Made by a program: the position numbers and the translations under genes
Origin: Desulfonatronum sp.
GTDB lineage: Bacteria > Desulfobacterota > Desulfovibrionia > Desulfovibrionales > Desulfonatronaceae
Assembly (NCBI GenBank): GCA_007127655.1
Contig: SKYX01000043.1
Location: 1 to 8,561 of the forward strand
Reading direction: 5' to 3'
Length of the DNA: 8,561 nt
Notes under the pieces: generated by a model
Seen by the model: the letters and a program-made list of their open reading frames with translations, nothing else
Database searches by the model: none
Told to the model about the DNA's origin: nothing
Part shown: one piece after another, positions 6,630 to 8,561 of the stretch
Numbering within the stretch: the stretch's first letter is position 1
Layout of the letters: each line of letters begins with the position of its first letter

Positions 6630-6636
6630 GGTTACG
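6629..6636 (-). repeat. Flanking 8-mer of element B, pilO side
   Basis: CGTAACCG on the minus strand adjoins the G-rich end of element B and is the partner of CGCAATCG at 6471-6478. The last base of this 8-mer is also the first G of the nine-G run. Confidence 0.45.
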
Positions 6637-6706
6637 TGGAAATATCCTCCGTACACCGGCTTGTCGGCTTGTCCGAGATGCATCCTGCTGCGTGAGCGTC
6701 ATGGAA

Positions 6707-6711
6707 TCCTT
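6707..6711 (-). promoter_or_regulatory. Ribosome binding site for the displaced pilP start
   Basis: AAGGA lies 4 nt before ATG 6702. It is a better start signal than any found for the remaining pilP frame. It directly follows a small inverted repeat, CGGCG-CTCTT-CGCCG (6711-6725). Confidence 0.5.
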
Positions 6712-6728
6712 CGGCGAAGAGCGCCGGA

Positions 6729-7370
6729 CTATCTGCGCCGCCTGGTTGGTTGCTGCTGGCTTTGCTGTTCCTGCGCGGCCTTGATTTCCTGCTCGGTCAG
6801 GGCCCGGTAGACCTGGATGGTGCTTTCGGCGTTCAGGATGACCGGTCCGGTCCCGGCCGTGGCGGTGGGCTGCAAACGAAGGCGGTCCAGACTGACCAGT
6901 CGGTCCAGGCGGGCCATGCGGTCAAAAAAGGTAATCAGGTTATGGAACTCGCCGCGCATCCGCAACTGGACCTCTCGGGATGCGTAAAAATCGTGCTGAA
7001 CCTCGCTGCCAGGCTGAAAGAGCATGAATTCGACCCCCACGTCCATGCCCAGCCGCTCAATGGCGGCCAAAAGCCGTTCACGTTCCTGGGCGTCCTCGGG
7101 CAACAGCATCTTGGCCAGGAGCAACTCGTACTCCCGGGCCTCCATTTCCTCCTCCAATTCCGGCAGCCTGGCGGCCAGCCGGCGGTTGGCGGCGATGGAC
7201 GTTTCCAGGTTCTGAATGTCATCCCGCAAAAAAGCCATTCGTTCGAGGTTGGGCATGAGCGAAAAGAAGGCGTAGCTGCCCAAGGCGACGACGACCAAAC
7301 CAATGAGAATCGCCAGCTTATGCAGCTTGCTCAGGTTCTCCAGTTGTTTGACCAAAGCGCGACTATCCAT
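6729..7370 (-). CDS. pilO: Type IV pilus inner-membrane protein PilO
   Basis: PilO pairs with PilN in the inner membrane and periplasm and, with PilP, aligns the pilus motor with the secretin. The 213 residues show a short cytoplasmic N-terminus, one membrane span (about 19-40, AILIGLVVVALGSYAFFSL), a periplasmic coiled coil (about 45-95, LRDDIQNLETSIAANRRLA), and a ferredoxin-like C-terminal domain (about 97-195) with the recognisable EVQLRMRGEFHNLITFFDRM and LDRLVSLDRLRLQP. The tail is Gln- and Arg-rich (QQSQQQPTRRRR), likely disordered. ATG 7370 has AGAGGG 6 nt upstream and lies inside the end of pilN (8-bp overlap). Downstream the operon is interrupted by about 270 nt, including element B, before the surviving pilP frame. 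Confidence 0.93.
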   Translation of the reverse strand: MDSRALVKQLENLSKLHKLAILIGLVVVALGSYAFFSLMPNLERMAFLRDDIQNLETSIAANRRLAARLPELEEEMEAREYELLLAKMLLPEDAQERERLLAAIERLGMDVGVEFMLFQPGSEVQHDFYASREVQLRMRGEFHNLITFFDRMARLDRLVSLDRLRLQPTATAGTGPVILNAESTIQVYRALTEQEIKAAQEQQSQQQPTRRRR

Positions 7371-7947
7371 GCTCGGCCCTCTCTAAGAAGTAGTCGGCCG
7401 GCGGAGGACCGAAGGTGACCCGGAAATGAAACTCCACCAGCGACAGGCCCTGCACCTCCCGGCGCAAGGTTCGCTCCGTCACCACGCCGCGGACAAAGGC
7501 CGATGTCCGCAGGATTTCCACGTAGGCAGCAAAGGACTGATTGTCCATGGCCACCCCCCGCAGCTGCAAAACCCCGTTCTTTTCCAGGTGGAAGGTCTCG
7601 AACCAAATCCGCTCTTCCGGCAGCAGGGAAATCAATGCGTCCACATAGCGCACCGGCAGGGTCTGGATGCTTCGGATATCCGTGATGATCTGGATTTTCG
7701 ACTCGATGGATTTCAGCTCGTTCTCCATCCTCCGAACCCGGGCCACCTCGGCCATCAAGGCCAGGTTCTCGGCTTCCCTGGCTTCATGAACACGCTCCAG
7801 TTCCTGGACTTCGGAGCTGATCCACAGATGGGTCAATAAAATCAGGCCCCCGACGAGCACGAAGGCCAGAACCAAAGCGCCCAGATCCAGGCGCAGGGTG
7901 GAAATCCGCGGTCGTTTCTCTGGAGGGAGGAGGTTGATGCGGATCAT
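7363..7947 (-). CDS. pilN: Type IV pilus inner-membrane protein PilN
   Basis: PilN connects cytoplasmic PilM to periplasmic PilO and PilP. The 194 residues begin with MIRINLLPPEKR, the conserved cytoplasmic peptide (INLLP) that binds in a groove of PilM. One membrane span follows (about 22-43, LGALVLAFVLVGGLILLTHLW), then a coiled coil (about 46-88) and a ferredoxin-like periplasmic domain (about 95-185) with LPVRYVDALISLLPEERIWF and LQLRGVAMDNQSFAAYVEIL. ATG 7947 overlaps the pilM stop as ATGA, and GGAGG lies 7 nt upstream within pilM. The gene order pilM-N-O-P-Q is the standard one. Confidence 0.95.
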   Translation of the reverse strand: MIRINLLPPEKRPRISTLRLDLGALVLAFVLVGGLILLTHLWISSEVQELERVHEAREAENLALMAEVARVRRMENELKSIESKIQIITDIRSIQTLPVRYVDALISLLPEERIWFETFHLEKNGVLQLRGVAMDNQSFAAYVEILRTSAFVRGVVTERTLRREVQGLSLVEFHFRVTFGPPPADYFLERAEHG

Positions 7948-8561
7948 GGAACCGCCTCCCGCAGGGCCAACCCGGTGGCCACGGCGTATTGCGGCCCCAC
8001 GGCGCGAAGATAGGCCGCGTCGAACTGGGCCGGGTCCGGCTCCAGCTTGCGCCAGGGATCGAGGTGGCGCACGTCCAGTTCCAGCTCTCGCCCCAGCCGA
8101 CCGGGCAGCCCGGCCAACAGGCTGCCGCCTCCGGACAGATACAAGGTTTCAGAAGGTTTGGCCTCTGGCACCGAACCGAGATAAAATCCGATCAGACGCC
8201 GCACCTCGCCCGCCCAGGAGACGACCGCGTCTTCCAGTTCATCCACGACGACCGCCTGTTCCGTGGGCGGTAAGTCGCCCGGCCCATTGATCTTCACTTT
8301 TTCGCACTCCGCCCTGGACCGGTTCAACAATTTCGCCAGCCGGTCTGTCAACTGAAGGCCGCCGAAACTCAATTCACGGTTAAAGACCAGTTGCTTGTTC
8401 CAGACCACGCAAAACACGCTCAATTGGCCGCCGATATCCAAAATGTACTGGGGACGGTCGATCAGTTCCGGATAGTTGAATTCAAAACAGTTGTTCAGGG
8501 CGAAGGCGTCCACATCCATCACCCGGACTTCCAGACCGGCCCGGGTCAGAATGCTCAGCCG
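7944..8561 (-). CDS. pilM: Type IV pilus assembly ATPase-like protein PilM (5' end outside window)
   Basis: PilM is an actin/FtsA-like cytoplasmic protein that binds nucleotide and the PilN N-terminal peptide, tying the pilus motor to the inner-membrane complex. The C-terminal 205 residues are visible; the frame is open to the right edge, so the true start is upstream and the in-frame GTG 8522 and ATG 8519 are internal. Recognisable parts are SILTRAGLEVRVMDVDAFAL (typical PilM), the actin-fold phosphate motif ILDIGGQLSVFCVVW, the segment FNRELSFGGLQLTDRLA, the adenosine-binding LYLSGGGSLLAGLPGRLGRE, and the closing YAVATGLALRE. The stop TGA overlaps the pilN start. The promoter of the pil operon must lie outside the window. 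Confidence 0.94.
   Translation of the reverse strand, partial: RLSILTRAGLEVRVMDVDAFALNNCFEFNYPELIDRPQYILDIGGQLSVFCVVWNKQLVFNRELSFGGLQLTDRLAKLLNRSRAECEKVKINGPGDLPPTEQAVVVDELEDAVVSWAGEVRRLIGFYLGSVPEAKPSETLYLSGGGSLLAGLPGRLGRELELDVRHLDPWRKLEPDPAQFDAAYLRAVGPQYAVATGLALREAVP
7955..7959 (-). promoter_or_regulatory. Ribosome binding site of pilN
   Basis: GGAGG, 7 nt before ATG 7947 and within the pilM coding end. Together with the ATGA overlap it indicates coupled translation of pilM and pilN. Confidence 0.7.

Larger units (their letters stand above)
6607..6702 (-). pseudogene. Detached original 5' end of pilP (31-codon frame from ATG 6702)
   Basis: ATG 6702 starts 26 nt after the pilO stop, with AAGGA 4 nt upstream, the spacing expected of the next gene in this compact operon. 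The frame encodes MTLTQQDASRTSRQAGV, continues basic (RRIFPRNR) and then runs into element B, ending at TAA 6607-6609. Deleting the element and one flanking 8-mer (158 bp) joins codon AAC directly to CGG AAG AGG GCT GTG of pilP. The result would be a 211-residue PilP with a basic n-region ahead of the membrane segment. I infer that this is the displaced pilP start. It may still be translated as a leader peptide whose stop overlaps TTG 6616 and precedes TTG 6604, allowing reinitiation. Confidence 0.55.

Noticed and set aside
1869..6636. The two elements as a composite transposon carrying hisC, cmk and pilPQ
   Set aside because: Each element has its own pair of ends and its own flanking direct repeat, so they look like independent insertions around ordinary chromosomal genes.

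Overview
The window carries six protein-coding genes, all on the minus strand. Reading from the right edge (transcription order) they are pilM (5' part cut off), pilN, pilO, pilP, pilQ, hisC, cmk and a large SEC-C motif gene whose 3' end is cut off at position 1. (That is eight genes in total, six complete and two partial.) The GC-rich coding, the gene content and the hisC-cmk pairing suggest a Gram-negative bacterium of the deltaproteobacterial type, perhaps Desulfovibrionales. That placement is an inference from protein flavour, not a database match.

Right part (8561-4003): pilMNOPQ encodes the type IV pilus alignment subcomplex (PilM actin-like cytoplasmic protein, PilN and PilO single-span inner-membrane proteins, PilP periplasmic linker) and the PilQ outer-membrane secretin. 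The genes overlap by a few bases at every junction except pilO-pilP. Middle (4002-3846): a 157-base intergenic space with a perfect 11-bp stem-loop, a likely boundary between the pil operon and the next unit. Left part (3845-1): hisC (histidine biosynthesis) overlaps cmk (CMP kinase) by 8 bp. A 197-base gap then leads to the SEC-C gene.

The unusual content is a pair of related, non-coding, MITE-like elements of about 145-150 bp, one in the cmk/SEC-C gap (1877-2021) and one, in inverted orientation, in the pilO-pilP junction (6479-6628). Both have ends of the type GGGATGGTT and a strong central palindrome. The first is flanked by a perfect 8-bp direct repeat, AAAATTTA; the second by an imperfect one (6 of 8).

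The second copy appears to have landed inside the 5' end of pilP. A good ribosome binding site and ATG lie at 6711-6700, just after pilO, but their frame closes inside the element. Removing the element plus one copy of the flanking 8-mer joins that ATG in frame to the basic residues and membrane segment of PilP. The junction also contains a run of nine G (minus strand). One extra G would make a single open frame from the ATG through the whole element into pilP, so this run could switch pilP expression by slippage, or could hide a sequencing error. No rRNA, tRNA, CRISPR array or transposase gene was seen.
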